In this document: piece after piece, positions 1 through 6,587 of the stretch | How the letters are laid out: each line of letters opens with the position of its first letter | How positions within the stretch are numbered: the first letter of the stretch is position 1 | From: an uncultured Bacillota bacterium | Lineage (GTDB): Bacteria; Bacillota; Clostridia; Caldicoprobacterales; UBA3941 | Assembly (NCBI GenBank): GCA_937960725.1 | Contig: CALGOY010000154.1 | Location: 1 to 8,816, forward strand | Length of the DNA: 8,816 nt | Direction of reading: 5' to 3' | Notes under the pieces: generated by a model | The model's database searches: none | The model's input: only the letters and a program-made list of their open reading frames with translations | Told to the model about the DNA's origin: nothing | Position numbers and translations under genes: made by a program

Positions 1-57
1 GAGAGGGCCGTTGGTGGCGCTGCAGCCGCTCGGCGCTCGTCGAGGCAACGCCGGCCC
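1..57. other. GC-rich segment foreign to the adjoining dapA gene
   Basis: By my count 44 of 57 bases are G or C (about 77%), against a clearly AT-rich remainder. The dapA frame stays open through it, but the encoded residues are a run of Ala, Arg, Ser and Gly with no likeness to the part of DapA expected there, which in the family normally carries a Tyr-Tyr-Asn-Lys-Pro-type motif. The change is abrupt, at about position 57/58. The simplest inference is a chimeric read or misjoined contig end. A true insertion or rearrangement is possible but less likely. Confidence 0.75.
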
Positions 58-582
58 CATTTTAAAGCAGTAGCTGAGGAAGTAGATTTACCCATAATGC
101 TCTATAATGTACCTTCTAGGACAGGAGGCAACATGACGGCAGAAACCTCCATTGCACTATCTAAAATACCTAATATTGTGGCATTGAAAGAATCAGCCGG
201 AGATTTAGATCAAACTACCAAAGTGGTTGAAGGTTGTAGCGAGGATTTTCTCGTATATTCTGGAGATGATAGTTTGTTGTTGCCGACCCTGTGTGTAGGA
301 GGCTATGGAGTAGTTAGCGTTGCTTCCCATGTGGTAGGACCGCAAATAAGCAACATGATAGACGCATACCTAGCTGGAAACTATAAAGAGGCTGCGAAAA
401 TTCACCAGAGGCTGAGCGGAATTTTTGAGGCATTATTCATAACTACTAATCCAATTCCAGTAAAAGCTGCCCTCAATATCTTAGGACTGGAGGTAGGGGG
501 TCTTAGACTTCCATTAGTTGAAGCCGATTCTAAGGTAAAGGATAGGCTGAAAGTTGAGATGGAGAAGCTAGGGATTTTATAA
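58..582 (+). CDS. dapA: 4-hydroxy-tetrahydrodipicolinate synthase, C-terminal ~60% (partial)
   Basis: DapA condenses pyruvate with L-aspartate-4-semialdehyde to give hydroxy-tetrahydrodipicolinate, the first committed step to diaminopimelate, lysine and, in spore-formers, dipicolinic acid. It is cytosolic and usually tetrameric. The reading frame is recognisable from HFKAVAEEVDLP at 58-93. The motif LYNVPSRTGG holds the conserved Tyr (codon 103-105) and Arg (118-120). The Schiff-base lysine lies in ALKESAGD (codon 187-189), and SGDD follows further on. Family members are about 290 residues, so roughly the first 115 are missing. The ATG at 97 is internal, in the middle of the barrel, and not a real start. 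Bases 1-57 continue the frame but do not encode DapA. The stop is at 580-582. Family assignment is near certain; whether the intact gene exists in the genome cannot be told from here. Confidence 0.93.
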   Translation, partial: HFKAVAEEVDLPIMLYNVPSRTGGNMTAETSIALSKIPNIVALKESAGDLDQTTKVVEGCSEDFLVYSGDDSLLLPTLCVGGYGVVSVASHVVGPQISNMIDAYLAGNYKEAAKIHQRLSGIFEALFITTNPIPVKAALNILGLEVGGLRLPLVEADSKVKDRLKVEMEKLGIL

Positions 583-599
583 ATTCATCATTAAAACTG

Positions 600-628
600 T
601 TGAATATATCTTAAAACATTGATAAAAT
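600..628 (+). promoter_or_regulatory. Putative sigma-A promoter for the DUF624 gene
   Basis: TTGAAT at 600-605 and TAAAAT at 623-628 are separated by 17 nt, close to the TTGACA/TATAAT consensus. This gives a 5' leader of about 60 nt before the start at 698. No clear terminator for dapA was seen between its stop and this site, so read-through is also possible. Confidence 0.5.
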
Positions 629-697
629 AGATATTAAGCTATAAATTGCTTTTAATTACAAAAGAGTCAGTTATTTGCTAAAGAAAGGACTGTTTCA

Positions 698-1537
698 ATG
701 GGATTTTTTGATCGACTGTATTATGGTAATCCAAATAAACCTGATTTAAAAAAAGAGGATATGCCTCAAGGGCGCTTTAAGATATTTTTTACCGTACTCC
801 AGGTAAGATTTTGGAAGCTGATTCAATTAAATTTGCTATACTCCATATTTTGGATACCGGCATTCTTTGTTGTATATGTTAATTTAATGTATTTGATTCA
901 AGCGCAAGAGATGCCCGAATTGCTTAATAATATTCAAGGCATTGGAACCACCATGGTTTTGTTTCTCCTGCCATGTTTTCTAATTGCTGGACCTGCCACA
1001 GCTGGTACCACTTATGTAGTGAGAAATTGGGCAAGGGATGAGCACGCCTGGGTATGGAGCGACTTTAAGGACGCGTGGAAGATGAATTGGAAAGAAAGCC
1101 TTATTATAATGCTGATTAACGGCCTTGCACTTATTATATTCCATGTAAACTTAAATTTTTACAGGCTGCAAGCTCAGCAAAACTTGCTATTCTCAATCCT
1201 GTATTATTTTATACTGATAGCAGGTTTAATCTATGCTATGATGAATATGTTTATCTTCCCGATGCTGGTTACTTATAAGCTGAAGGTGAGGCAGATATTC
1301 AAAAACGCATTTATATTTACTATGGCTGAGCTACCAAGGACTTTTGTTATATTTGCTATAGCTGCTATCATTTTCGGCGTGGTATTTTATTATAGTATTA
1401 TATTTATAATACCGCTGTTTTTAGTAGGCTTTACATTCCCGATGCTTATTACAACCTCGTATGCAAACTGGGTTTTTGATAAATATTTGAATAAGAAGCT
1501 CGATAGTCGAAATGAAGAAGAAAATGATGAAGAATAA
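698..1537 (+). CDS. DUF624 family (YesL-like) integral membrane protein
   Basis: This is a 279-residue polytopic membrane protein resembling the DUF624/YesL family, which has no established biochemical activity. In Firmicutes it often lies beside carbohydrate ABC transporter genes, but no such neighbours are visible here. A soluble N-terminus (1-40, beginning MGFFDRLYYGNPN) is followed by hydrophobic segments at about 42-66, 83-105, 134-151, 164-188, 213-232 and 234-252. The GPATAG stretch (98-103) and the following Arg/Trp-rich loop RDEHAWVWSDFKDAW (113-127) are the family-like features. The tail (about 269-279) is strongly acidic. The ATG start has a GAAAGGA ribosome binding site at 683-689, 8 nt upstream. 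The gene appears monocistronic, with its own promoter upstream and an intrinsic terminator downstream. The family call is fairly secure; the function is unknown. Confidence 0.82.
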   Translation: MGFFDRLYYGNPNKPDLKKEDMPQGRFKIFFTVLQVRFWKLIQLNLLYSIFWIPAFFVVYVNLMYLIQAQEMPELLNNIQGIGTTMVLFLLPCFLIAGPATAGTTYVVRNWARDEHAWVWSDFKDAWKMNWKESLIIMLINGLALIIFHVNLNFYRLQAQQNLLFSILYYFILIAGLIYAMMNMFIFPMLVTYKLKVRQIFKNAFIFTMAELPRTFVIFAIAAIIFGVVFYYSIIFIIPLFLVGFTFPMLITTSYANWVFDKYLNKKLDSRNEEENDEE

Positions 1538-1554
1538 AATAGGCGATAAATAGG

Positions 1555-1585
1555 AGGAGAGCCTTTTATATGGTTCTCCTTTTTT
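1555..1585 (+). terminator. Rho-independent terminator after the DUF624 gene
   Basis: AGGAGAGCC (1555-1563) pairs with GGTTCTCCT (1572-1580) as a 9-bp stem with one G·T pair, closed by an 8-nt loop and followed directly by five T residues (1581-1585) and further T-rich sequence. It lies 17 nt past the stop codon and is the clearest terminator in the window. Confidence 0.88.
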
Positions 1586-1600
1586 ATTGTAGTCATTTAA

Positions 1601-1629
1601 TTGATTTTATGCATTCCAAGTGTTAAAAT
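1601..1629 (+). promoter_or_regulatory. Putative extended -10 promoter for the methyltransferase-hslO operon
   Basis: TTGATT at 1601-1606 and TAAAAT at 1624-1629 have a 17-nt spacer. TG at 1621-1622, one base before the -10 hexamer, makes an extended -10 element. It sits between the upstream terminator and the methyltransferase start. Confidence 0.55.
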
Positions 1630-1658
1630 GTTTAAGATAAAATATTTGGCTATTCAAT

Positions 1659-1664
1659 GGAGTG
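1659..1664 (+). promoter_or_regulatory. Ribosome binding site that decides the methyltransferase start
   Basis: GGAGTG at 1659-1664 ends 9 nt before the ATG at 1674. It overlaps the alternative in-frame GTG at 1662, which has no Shine-Dalgarno of its own. This favours ATG 1674. Confidence 0.6.
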
Positions 1665-1673
1665 AAAAAAGAA

Positions 1674-2414
1674 ATGACTTATGGCGAATTTGCGTATATA
1701 TACGACGACCTCATGAAAAATTTTAATTACAGGAAGTGGAAAAGGTATATTGAAGATATATTTAAATTTTATGGAGTATCTCCCGTAGATATTGTGGATT
1801 TAGCATGCGGTACCGGTACCATGTCGATCCTCCTTGCCCAGCAGGGCTATAATGTAATTGGCGTTGATAATTCCGAGGATATGCTTTTTGTGGCTAGAGA
1901 AAAATCAAGAAAGCAAGGACTACAGATCCCATTTATATGCCAGGATATGCAGGAATTAGAGCTGCATCGCCCTGTTGATGCAGTTTTGATATTGTGCGAT
2001 GGGGTTAATTATATTATTGATAGGGATGAACTTCGCAAGGTAATGCTTAGTATATATAAAGTTTTGAAATCGGGAGGAATATTGATATTTGACATTAGTT
2101 CTTATTACAAACTAGCATTTATATTGGGAAACCGTTTGATGGCTGATAATGATGAAGAGGTAAGCCTTATTTGGAAAAACTATTTTGATCCAGAGGAAAA
2201 TATTTGCCAAATGGAGTTAACTTTTTTTGTAAATGAAAATGGCTATTATAGAAGGTTCGATGAGCTGCATTATCAGAGAGCTTATCGCTTAGAAGAAATT
2301 ATTGAGATTTTAGAGCAAAGTGGCTATACTGATATTCGTTCTTTTCACCCTTTTACTTTTGAACCGCCTAAAAAGCGGGGGCATCGGATTGTTTTTACAG
2401 CTATAAAACCTTAA
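1674..2414 (+). CDS. Class I SAM-dependent methyltransferase (YqeM-like)
   Basis: This is a 246-residue cytosolic protein with the Rossmann fold of class I S-adenosylmethionine methyltransferases; its substrate is unknown. Counting from ATG 1674, motif I is VDLACGTGTM (41-50), the SAM ribose-binding acidic residue is in VIGVDNS (D65), the adenine-contact motif is CQDMQEL (D91), and the post-motif strand is GGILIFDIS (134-142). The N-terminus, MTYGEFAYIYDDLM, matches the opening of YqeM-type methyltransferases of Firmicutes. The C-terminal half (about 163-246) holds beta strands and aromatic residues typical of a substrate-binding extension. A GTG at 1662 would add four residues, but its position overlaps the ribosome binding site. 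The gene lies 26 nt upstream of hslO on the same strand, so the two are probably cotranscribed. The fold is certain; orthology with YqeM is tentative. Confidence 0.88.
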   Translation: MTYGEFAYIYDDLMKNFNYRKWKRYIEDIFKFYGVSPVDIVDLACGTGTMSILLAQQGYNVIGVDNSEDMLFVAREKSRKQGLQIPFICQDMQELELHRPVDAVLILCDGVNYIIDRDELRKVMLSIYKVLKSGGILIFDISSYYKLAFILGNRLMADNDEEVSLIWKNYFDPEENICQMELTFFVNENGYYRRFDELHYQRAYRLEEIIEILEQSGYTDIRSFHPFTFEPPKKRGHRIVFTAIKP

Positions 2415-2424
2415 ACTAAGGGAA

Positions 2425-2433
2425 AGAGGAGGT
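2425..2433 (+). promoter_or_regulatory. Strong ribosome binding site for the TTG start of hslO
   Basis: AGAGGAGGT at 2425-2433 is close to the full anti-Shine-Dalgarno complement and ends 7 nt before TTG 2441. It supports the non-ATG start, since the next in-frame ATG comes about 50 codons later, within conserved sequence. Confidence 0.8.
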
Positions 2434-2440
2434 TTAAATC

Positions 2441-3331
2441 TTGAGCGGATATAAAGATTATATTGTGAGGGCTACAGCAGCTGATGGTCAGGTTAGGGCA
2501 TTTGCTGCAGCGACTACAAACCTGGTGGCTCATGCCCAGAGAATTCATGGATTGTCTCCTGTTGCTGCTGCTGGCCTTGGAAGGCTTATGACAGCTGCAG
2601 TCATGATGGGGATAGATATGAAAGGGGAAGATAACTCCCTATCGATTATATTAAAGGGAGGGGGCCCTTTAGGAAGCCTTGTTGTAATAGCTACTAGCAA
2701 CGGTAAGGTTAAGGGCTATGTTGATAATCCCAAGGTATACTTGCCGCTCAATTCCTATGGCAAGTTAGATGTTTCCGGTGGGGTAGGGAAGGAAGGGAAA
2801 TTAACCGTAATAAAAGATTTGGGATTGAAAGAACCTTATATAGGCCAAGTGGACATTGTATCTGGAGAGATTGGAGAAGATATTGCCTTTTATATGGCGG
2901 CATCAGAACAGAAGCCAGCGGCAGTAGGGTTAGGAGTACTGGTGGATGTAGATTCTACAGTAAGTGCAGCAGGGGGCTTTATTATTCAGCCTTTACCTGG
3001 GGCTTCTGAGAAAGTTATCGAAAGGATTGAACAAAAAATTTCCACTGTTCCAGGCGTATCGACTTTGATTGCTGAAGGCAAAACCCCTGAGGAGATATTA
3101 GAAGACTTGCTGGGCGAATTTGAAATAAAAGTTCACGATAAAATCTATCCATATTTTTCATGTGATTGTAGCCGTGAAAGATTAGAGTCAGTATTTATCA
3201 CTTTGGGAAAAGACGAGCTAGAGGATATTTTGAAAAAAGACGGAAAAGCAGAATTAGTATGTCACTATTGCAATAAAAAATATATATTTAGCTATGAAGA
3301 TATAGAAGAGCTCATAAAGAGCATTGACTAA
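2441..3331 (+). CDS. hslO: Hsp33 redox-regulated molecular chaperone
   Basis: Hsp33 is a cytosolic holdase. It is inactive with zinc bound to four reduced cysteines; under oxidative or bleach-type stress it becomes active by disulfide formation and unfolding of its C-terminal switch. The product is 296 residues, a normal family length. The N-terminal chaperone core (about 1-180) includes GRLMTAAVMMG (47-57) and GGGPLGSLVV (73-82). The C-terminal redox switch carries all four zinc ligands, CDC (C241, C243) and CHYC (C274, C277), separated by 30 residues, as in active Hsp33. The start is TTG with a very strong ribosome binding site. It is second in a likely operon behind a SAM methyltransferase. 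No terminator was found after the stop. The assignment is secure. Confidence 0.97.
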   Translation: MSGYKDYIVRATAADGQVRAFAAATTNLVAHAQRIHGLSPVAAAGLGRLMTAAVMMGIDMKGEDNSLSIILKGGGPLGSLVVIATSNGKVKGYVDNPKVYLPLNSYGKLDVSGGVGKEGKLTVIKDLGLKEPYIGQVDIVSGEIGEDIAFYMAASEQKPAAVGLGVLVDVDSTVSAAGGFIIQPLPGASEKVIERIEQKISTVPGVSTLIAEGKTPEEILEDLLGEFEIKVHDKIYPYFSCDCSRERLESVFITLGKDELEDILKKDGKAELVCHYCNKKYIFSYEDIEELIKSID

Positions 3332-3381
3332 GGCTAAATTGATGTAGTATAAATATTGTCACGCTTTAGCAAACAAATCGG

Positions 3382-3410
3382 TAGAGGAAAAAACATATTT
3401 ATGGTATAAT
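3382..3410 (+). promoter_or_regulatory. Putative extended -10 promoter for the TPR gene
   Basis: A perfect TATAAT lies at 3405-3410, preceded by TG at 3402-3403 (extended -10). The hexamer at the 17-nt spacing, TAGAGG (3382-3387), is a poor -35, as is usual when the extended -10 is present. The leader would be about 90 nt. In it I see AT-rich sequence and short palindromes such as TGATATCA, but no riboswitch or attenuator structure. Confidence 0.6.
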
Positions 3411-3507
3411 GAAGTTGAAAAATATTGATATCATCGATGAAAAACAAGGGATAATTAGTGAAGCAAGGAAGCTTGATATATAAATTTTTAAGAAGTAGGA
3501 GAGGGGT

Positions 3508-5223
3508 ATGGCTAGAGAATTATTCGCTAAGACAAAGCAAAAAGTAGTTCCATTTGAACAAAGTGGACAGTTTTATCATAAAAAAGCACGAAAGCACATG
3601 GAAAACAATAATTATATAAACGCGTTAAACCTTTATCGGAAGGCTATTGAAAAAGAACCAGATAATATCGAATATTTACTAGATATTAGTGAAGTTTTTA
3701 CTGAAATGGGCTATTACGATGAGTCCAATCGAATACTATTTTCCATATTGCAAAAGGACAAAAGTCGTGTTGACTGCTATTTTGGACTAGGCTGTAATTT
3801 TTTAGGGCTGCAGGAATTTGACAAGGCAGAAGAGTGTTTTGAGCGATATTTGGTAATGGATCCCCATGGGATGTATTGGGAGGATGCCCATGATTTATTA
3901 TATGTGCTGAAAAGCCATGAATACTTTGTAGATGATTTTGAAGAATCCGACTCCGATAAAAAGGAGTTATATCAAATAGCACTTAGAGGAAAGGACCTTT
4001 TAGATAGAGGAAAATATGAAGAGGCGATCAGGGAACTTGAAAAAGTAGCTAAGAGAGACAGTACTCTTATTTTTGCAAAAAATAATCTAGCCTTAGCTTA
4101 TTTTTGTGTAGGTAAGTTAAACCAGGCCATAGAAATTTCCAAGGAAGTATTAGATGAAGATCCTTATAATGTGCATGCCAATTGCAATCTTGCACTATTT
4201 TTCTATGAGAACGGGGATACCGAAGCCTGCGGAGAAGCTATCCAGGTTGTTTTAGGATTGAATCCTGAGGATCCTGAGGATATCCATAAGATAGCGGTTA
4301 CTTTATGTGAGCTAAAGGAACATGATAAGGCTAACAGATATTTGAGAAAGTTACTCCAGTATAAGCCCTATGATATTAGGGTACTTCATTACTACGCGGT
4401 ATCCTGCTTTAATCTAGGGCGATATAAAGAAGCACTGCTATATTGGGATAAAATCGCAAAGATTGATCCGCGTAATAGCATTAGTACTTTTTACAAAAGA
4501 ATGGCCAACAACTGCATTATAAATGGAGAAGAATGCGACAGGGAACTGCCCTATCACTTTCAGGTACCTTATGACGAGATTATTCGAAGGATAAAGGCTC
4601 TTAATGAGTTCTTTAGACTGACGGATGATGAGCTGTCAGAGAAGTGGAAGGAAAACGAGTATTTCCGTTCGCTGCTGTACTGGGGCCTTGATTTAAATGA
4701 TTCCTTGATAAAACGGGCGATCCTAAATGTGGTGGCTTCTTTTAGGGATGAAGAAGCTGAGGAGTTTTTACGGCTATTTTTGCTTCGCAAAAATGAGGAT
4801 AAGAAGCTTAAACAGGAAGTAGTGGATCTATTAAAAGAAATAGATGCCGCTGAGCCCTATATAGCTTATATAGACAATGACATTGTGGAGATCAAAGTAG
4901 AGATTCCAGAGGTTGAAGCCTTTGAAATCCCGCCACAGTTAAAGAAAGTATTAGATTTAGCACTAGCTAAGATGCATGGTAGATATAGGGAAGGCTATGA
5001 AAAAGAAATAAGGGAGCTGTGGGTAAGGTTTATAAAATTGCTATATCCCGATAGATTGCCTAAGATACGAAAGGGAGAGGCATGGGCAGCTGCATTGGAG
5101 CTGTGTTATTGTTCAAAGCATTCGATCGATGTGCAGAAGACCATTCTTGCTGAATATTACGGCATAACTTATTCCACCCTATGTAAAAATTACAACCGGC
5201 TTCGTTCTGTGCTTAAACTTTAG
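3508..5223 (+). CDS. TPR protein with HEAT-like middle and C-terminal helix-turn-helix-like domain
   Basis: This is a 571-residue protein with no signal peptide or membrane segment, so probably cytosolic. A TPR array (about 20-120) contains a clear first repeat, with ALNLYRKAIEKEPDN at 39-53, then two more repeats. An acidic linker (about 139-155) leads to a second TPR array (about 155-325). A helical-pair region resembling HEAT repeats runs from about 365 to 446 (key stretches RSLLYWGLDLNDSLIKRAIL and DEEAEEFLRLFLL). A short hydrophobic strand (about 450-466) follows, and then a basic C-terminal domain (about 478-571). Its end, QKTILAEYYGITYSTLCKNY (543-562), reads as a helix-turn-helix with the turn at YGIT. 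The start ATG has AGGAG at 3497-3501, 6 nt upstream. TPR and HEAT repeats normally bind proteins; the tail suggests DNA or RNA binding, but this is inferred from residue pattern only. I do not recognise a named family, and the biological role is unknown. Confidence 0.83.
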   Translation: MARELFAKTKQKVVPFEQSGQFYHKKARKHMENNNYINALNLYRKAIEKEPDNIEYLLDISEVFTEMGYYDESNRILFSILQKDKSRVDCYFGLGCNFLGLQEFDKAEECFERYLVMDPHGMYWEDAHDLLYVLKSHEYFVDDFEESDSDKKELYQIALRGKDLLDRGKYEEAIRELEKVAKRDSTLIFAKNNLALAYFCVGKLNQAIEISKEVLDEDPYNVHANCNLALFFYENGDTEACGEAIQVVLGLNPEDPEDIHKIAVTLCELKEHDKANRYLRKLLQYKPYDIRVLHYYAVSCFNLGRYKEALLYWDKIAKIDPRNSISTFYKRMANNCIINGEECDRELPYHFQVPYDEIIRRIKALNEFFRLTDDELSEKWKENEYFRSLLYWGLDLNDSLIKRAILNVVASFRDEEAEEFLRLFLLRKNEDKKLKQEVVDLLKEIDAAEPYIAYIDNDIVEIKVEIPEVEAFEIPPQLKKVLDLALAKMHGRYREGYEKEIRELWVRFIKLLYPDRLPKIRKGEAWAAALELCYCSKHSIDVQKTILAEYYGITYSTLCKNYNRLRSVLKL

Positions 5224-5246
5224 TAAATCTTGAGGAGAGATGATCT

Positions 5247-5450
5247 ATGAGGTGGAGTGCGGTGGTACACTCAATAGAAGAAGATAAAGGGATACTTTGC
5301 CTGGAGCTGGGATCCGAAAATAACCTCATTCAGTTTCCGCTACAATGTCTTCCGCAAGGCTGTAGAGTGGGGGATGTACTAGATTTTAGTGTAAGTTTCA
5401 ATCCATTTAAGACTTTAGAGCGGGCACAAAAATTTGAAAAAGAAAAATAA
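5247..5450 (+). CDS. Small DUF3006-like protein
   Basis: This is a 67-residue protein, likely a small beta-rich fold. Alternating hydrophobic strands (WSAVVHSIE at 3-11, GILCLELG at 15-22) are followed by a Pro-Leu-x-Cys-Leu-Pro turn (31-36) and GDVLDFSV (42-49). The order of ligand-like strand, 'Leu-Pro-x-Gly' turn and 'Gly-Asp-Val-Leu' matches the DUF3006 family of small Firmicutes proteins of unknown function. The match is by eye. The ATG has GAGGAGA at 5232-5238 as ribosome binding site, 8 nt upstream. Only 23 nt separate it from the TPR gene, so the two are probably cotranscribed and may act together. No terminator was found after it. The gene is well supported as real; the family label is tentative. 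Confidence 0.72.
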   Translation: MRWSAVVHSIEEDKGILCLELGSENNLIQFPLQCLPQGCRVGDVLDFSVSFNPFKTLERAQKFEKEK

Positions 5451-5474
5451 TAACCTGCGCTACATTGCATATTT

Positions 5475-5502
5475 TTGCTCATCTTCCAATATCCATTATA
5501 AT
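5475..5502 (+). promoter_or_regulatory. Putative promoter for the YkvI-type transporter
   Basis: A perfect TATAAT at 5497-5502 has TTGCTC (5475-5480) as a weak -35 at 16-nt spacing. A second, overlapping -10 candidate, TATAAA, lies at 5508-5513. Either gives a leader of about 30-40 nt. Confidence 0.5.
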
Positions 5503-5530
5503 AGCGTTATAAAGCGTATGGGTATCTTGG

Positions 5531-5536
5531 AAGGAG
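5531..5536 (+). promoter_or_regulatory. Ribosome binding site for the TTG start of the transporter
   Basis: AAGGAG at 5531-5536 lies 10 nt before TTG 5547. The next residues, KKIGFSLLNICKIAFAYVG, form the cytoplasmic start and first helix expected of the family, which supports this start. Confidence 0.7.
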
Positions 5537-5546
5537 CTGTAGCGCA

Positions 5547-6587
5547 TTGAAGAAAATAGGCTTTTCTTTGCTTAATATTTGCAAAATTGCCTTTGCGTAT
5601 GTTGGCACAGTAGTCGGCGCTGGATTTGCTTCTGGACAAGAAGTATTGCGTTTTTTTACTGTATATGGGCAGAAATCTATTTGGGCAATTATTCTATCTG
5701 CCCTTATTTTTATTTATGTGGGAAAACGAATATTGTTGTTGGGAAAAGACATAGATGCTGCGTCGATTAGCGATATAAATAAAAAGATATTTAGCTTTAT
5801 CTCCCCAGTAGTTACGGGATATATGGTTATAGCCATGGTTATAATCTGCACTGCCATGATGGCGGGCTCAGGAGCTTTATTTGAAGAATATCTAGGAGTC
5901 GATGGGCAGATTGGAATCTTAATTACAAGCTTTTTAGCCATAATAGTTATGTTTTTTGGAATGGAAGGAATATTGTCTGTAAATACAATTATAGTCCCTG
6001 TTTTGATAATTTTTAATGTAATCATATTTGTAGCCTCTTTTTTTAATGCAGGTGCACCTAATGTATCCCATAATGCAGCTGGCTTTATAAAAGCTTCGAC
6101 AGGGAATATAATTAAATCGGGGTTGTCTTATTCAGCTTTTAATATAATATTGTCAGCAGGGGTATTAGCCCCTATGGGAAGAGAGATAAAAAACCCTAAA
6201 ATATTAGCTGCAGGTGGAATCCTTGGAGGAGCAATTTTGGGGGCTATGCTGCTGGGGAGTAATTACTGTTTGATGATAAATATACCTTATATATACAACT
6301 ATGAAATGCCTATGTTATTTATCATTAAAAAGGTAGGTTCAATTATTTCAAACTTTTATTCTGTGATACTGTGGGGGAGTATATTTACAACTTTGATCGC
6401 TAATTTGTTTACGGTTGTTTCCATAGTACGAAAAAAAGTAAATTTTCCCTCATTAGTAATAGCGCTAATAGTCTTAGGCTGTGGATATATACTATCTTTT
6501 TTAGGATTCTCAGATATAGTATCAATTTTTTATCCTATTTTAGGTTTAATAGGCATTATTTTTATAACTGTGATAGTTTTTATATAA
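5547..6587 (+). CDS. YkvI-family membrane protein (LeuT-fold APC-type transporter)
   Basis: This is a 346-residue inner membrane protein of the YkvI family, related to amino acid/polyamine/organocation transporters; its substrate is not established. About ten hydrophobic segments are seen at roughly 12-35, 44-66, 86-113, 119-139, 145-168, 189-210, 219-244, 270-295, 300-319 and 323-346. The first is broken by GTVVGAGFASGQE (20-32), the unwound glycine-rich motif that in LeuT-fold carriers forms the substrate or sodium site. The sixth has a similar small-residue stretch (SGLSYSAFN, 191-199). Its start is TTG with a good ribosome binding site, and it has its own predicted promoter. The C-terminus ends in the last helix with no cytoplasmic tail, and its stop codon directly touches that of the convergent cca gene. 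Family assignment is strong; direction and cargo of transport are unknown. Confidence 0.9.
   Translation: MKKIGFSLLNICKIAFAYVGTVVGAGFASGQEVLRFFTVYGQKSIWAIILSALIFIYVGKRILLLGKDIDAASISDINKKIFSFISPVVTGYMVIAMVIICTAMMAGSGALFEEYLGVDGQIGILITSFLAIIVMFFGMEGILSVNTIIVPVLIIFNVIIFVASFFNAGAPNVSHNAAGFIKASTGNIIKSGLSYSAFNIILSAGVLAPMGREIKNPKILAAGGILGGAILGAMLLGSNYCLMINIPYIYNYEMPMLFIIKKVGSIISNFYSVILWGSIFTTLIANLFTVVSIVRKKVNFPSLVIALIVLGCGYILSFLGFSDIVSIFYPILGLIGIIFITVIVFI

Larger units (their letters stand above)
5456..5546. repeat. Perfect 9-bp inverted repeat bracketing the transporter promoter and start
   Basis: TGCGCTACA at 5456-5464 is the exact reverse complement of TGTAGCGCA at 5538-5546, with 73 nt between. 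The right arm fills the gap between the Shine-Dalgarno (5531-5536) and the TTG start (5547). A transcript reading through from the upstream genes would hold both arms and could fold them together; a transcript from the local promoter would not. Confidence 0.5.

Noticed and set aside
583..697. The dapA-DUF624 gap as a riboswitch, since lysine genes can carry one.
   Set aside because: It is about 115 nt, very AT-rich, lies after dapA rather than before it, and shows no conserved stems.
3333..3370. GCTAAA/TTTAGC inverted repeat just after hslO, as a possible terminator.
   Set aside because: Only 6 bp with a 26-nt loop and no T run behind it; likely chance.
3409..3483. A 24-codon open frame (ATG to TAA) upstream of the TPR gene, which could be a leader peptide.
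   Set aside because: Its ATG overlaps the predicted -10 TATAAT, so the local transcript would begin inside it, and it has no ribosome binding site.
5714..6025. Minus-strand open frame of 103 codons opposite the transporter gene.
   Set aside because: It mirrors membrane-protein codons and shows no start signal or recognisable family; it is a shadow frame.
6566..6581. AACT-GTGAT-AGTT hairpin followed by T residues near the end of the transporter gene, as a shared terminator.
   Set aside because: A 4-bp AT-rich stem is too weak for an intrinsic terminator, and it lies inside the coding region.
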